The translations under genes and the position numbers were made by a program. Below the pieces are notes generated by a model. It did not search any database. It had not been told where the DNA came from and was given only the letters and a program-made list of their open reading frames with translations. From positions 142,957 through 206,956 of the forward strand of contig KV423957.1 of NCBI GenBank assembly GCA_001632435.1: a DNA stretch of 64,000 bases. Direction: 5' to 3'. Every line of letters begins with the position of its first letter. The first letter of the stretch is position 1. Source of the stretch: Calocera cornea HHB12733. Taxonomy: Eukaryota > Basidiomycota > Dacrymycetes > Dacrymycetales > Dacrymycetaceae. This document shows, piece after piece, positions 63,748 to 64,000 of this stretch.

Positions 63748-64000
63748 ATGCCGCCCAAGAAACTCCCTCGTCTTCGGATGCCGAGGTTCGCATGGCGTGG
63801 TGAGGAGGGCCCCCTTGCGGATCCCTATTTCACTACCTGGGCTACTCCTGTACTCGATCCTACGGTGCGTCTTTGAAAGGGCCTTGGATAATGCCCTCAC
63901 TAGTTGACCTTCTTCAGGGGGGAGCACCGCAGGATACTGTTAAGACCGTTCTATATTGCAAGAGACGTCTAGATACAGCACTAGGAAGGTGGCCGCAGGG
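63748..64000 (+). CDS. 5' part of an unknown gene running off the window
   Basis: Exon 1 (63748-63864) encodes 39 residues, MPPKKLPRLRMPRFAWRGEE and on to ATPVLDPT. A GTGCGT...CTTCTTCAG intron of 53 nt follows, and exon 2 (from 63918) continues in phase with GGAPQDTVKTVLYCKRRLDT up to the window edge. The intron has the size and signals of its neighbours, which is the main support. No family was recognised; the basic N-terminus is compatible with a nuclear or mitochondrial protein. The opposite-strand frame at 63529-63927 is regarded as its shadow. Confidence 0.5.

Noticed and set aside
63529..63927. 132-aa open frame on the minus strand
   Set aside because: It overlaps the better-supported plus-strand exons 63748-63864 and 63918 onward and has no recognisable content.

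Overview
This window is nuclear DNA of a basidiomycete fungus. Genes are dense and cut by many short introns (about 50-60 nt), with GTGCGT, GTGAGT and GTAAGT donors. GC content is high, and the gene set includes fungal markers: homoaconitase, PHO84, Mgm1, GARP Vps53, Pho88 and Sde2. The intron style and protein resemblance suggest Tremellomycetes, possibly Trichosporonales; this placement is inference. No rRNA, tRNA or CRISPR array was recognised.

Layout, left to right: RPT2 (-), SDE2 (+), serine-incorporator membrane protein (-), a 3.2 kb repeat-bearing gap, phosphate transporter PHO84 (+), a second repeat-bearing gap, a coiled-coil protein (+), a CDKN3/KAP-like phosphatase (+), two tandem members of an unrecognised protein family (-,-), MGM1 dynamin (+), a peroxisomal SCP2-domain protein (-), a minisatellite array, ATP20 (+), PHO88/SND3 (-), VPS53 (-) sharing a short promoter region with a Yippee-like gene (+), another minisatellite array, COA6 (+), a cystathionine beta-lyase and a mevalonate kinase joined in one reading frame (-), an MFS sugar transporter (+), a 5.1 kb gene-poor stretch, a bHLH factor (+), a two-domain fasciclin protein (-), LYS4 (-), DNA polymerase eta (+), a 7TM receptor (+), an IucA/IucC-type siderophore synthetase (-), a CIA30 complex I assembly factor (-) and the first two exons of an unknown gene at the right edge (+).

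The genes are mostly independent housekeeping functions. Several serve mitochondria (MGM1, ATP20, COA6, LYS4, CIA30). Nutrient and membrane functions are PHO84, the sugar transporter, the 7TM receptor, PHO88 and VPS53. The siderophore synthetase stands alone, with no transporter or partner enzyme beside it.

The most interesting points are the open, in-frame beta-lyase/mevalonate kinase fusion (predicted 912 residues), the solitary NIS siderophore synthetase in a basidiomycete, two unrelated degenerate minisatellite families in three arrays each, a tandem pair of unrecognised paralogs, and three very small coding exons (3 nt in RPT2, 6 nt in PHO84, 11 nt in the receptor gene). All exon boundaries were read by eye from GT/AG signals and frame continuity; none has transcript support.
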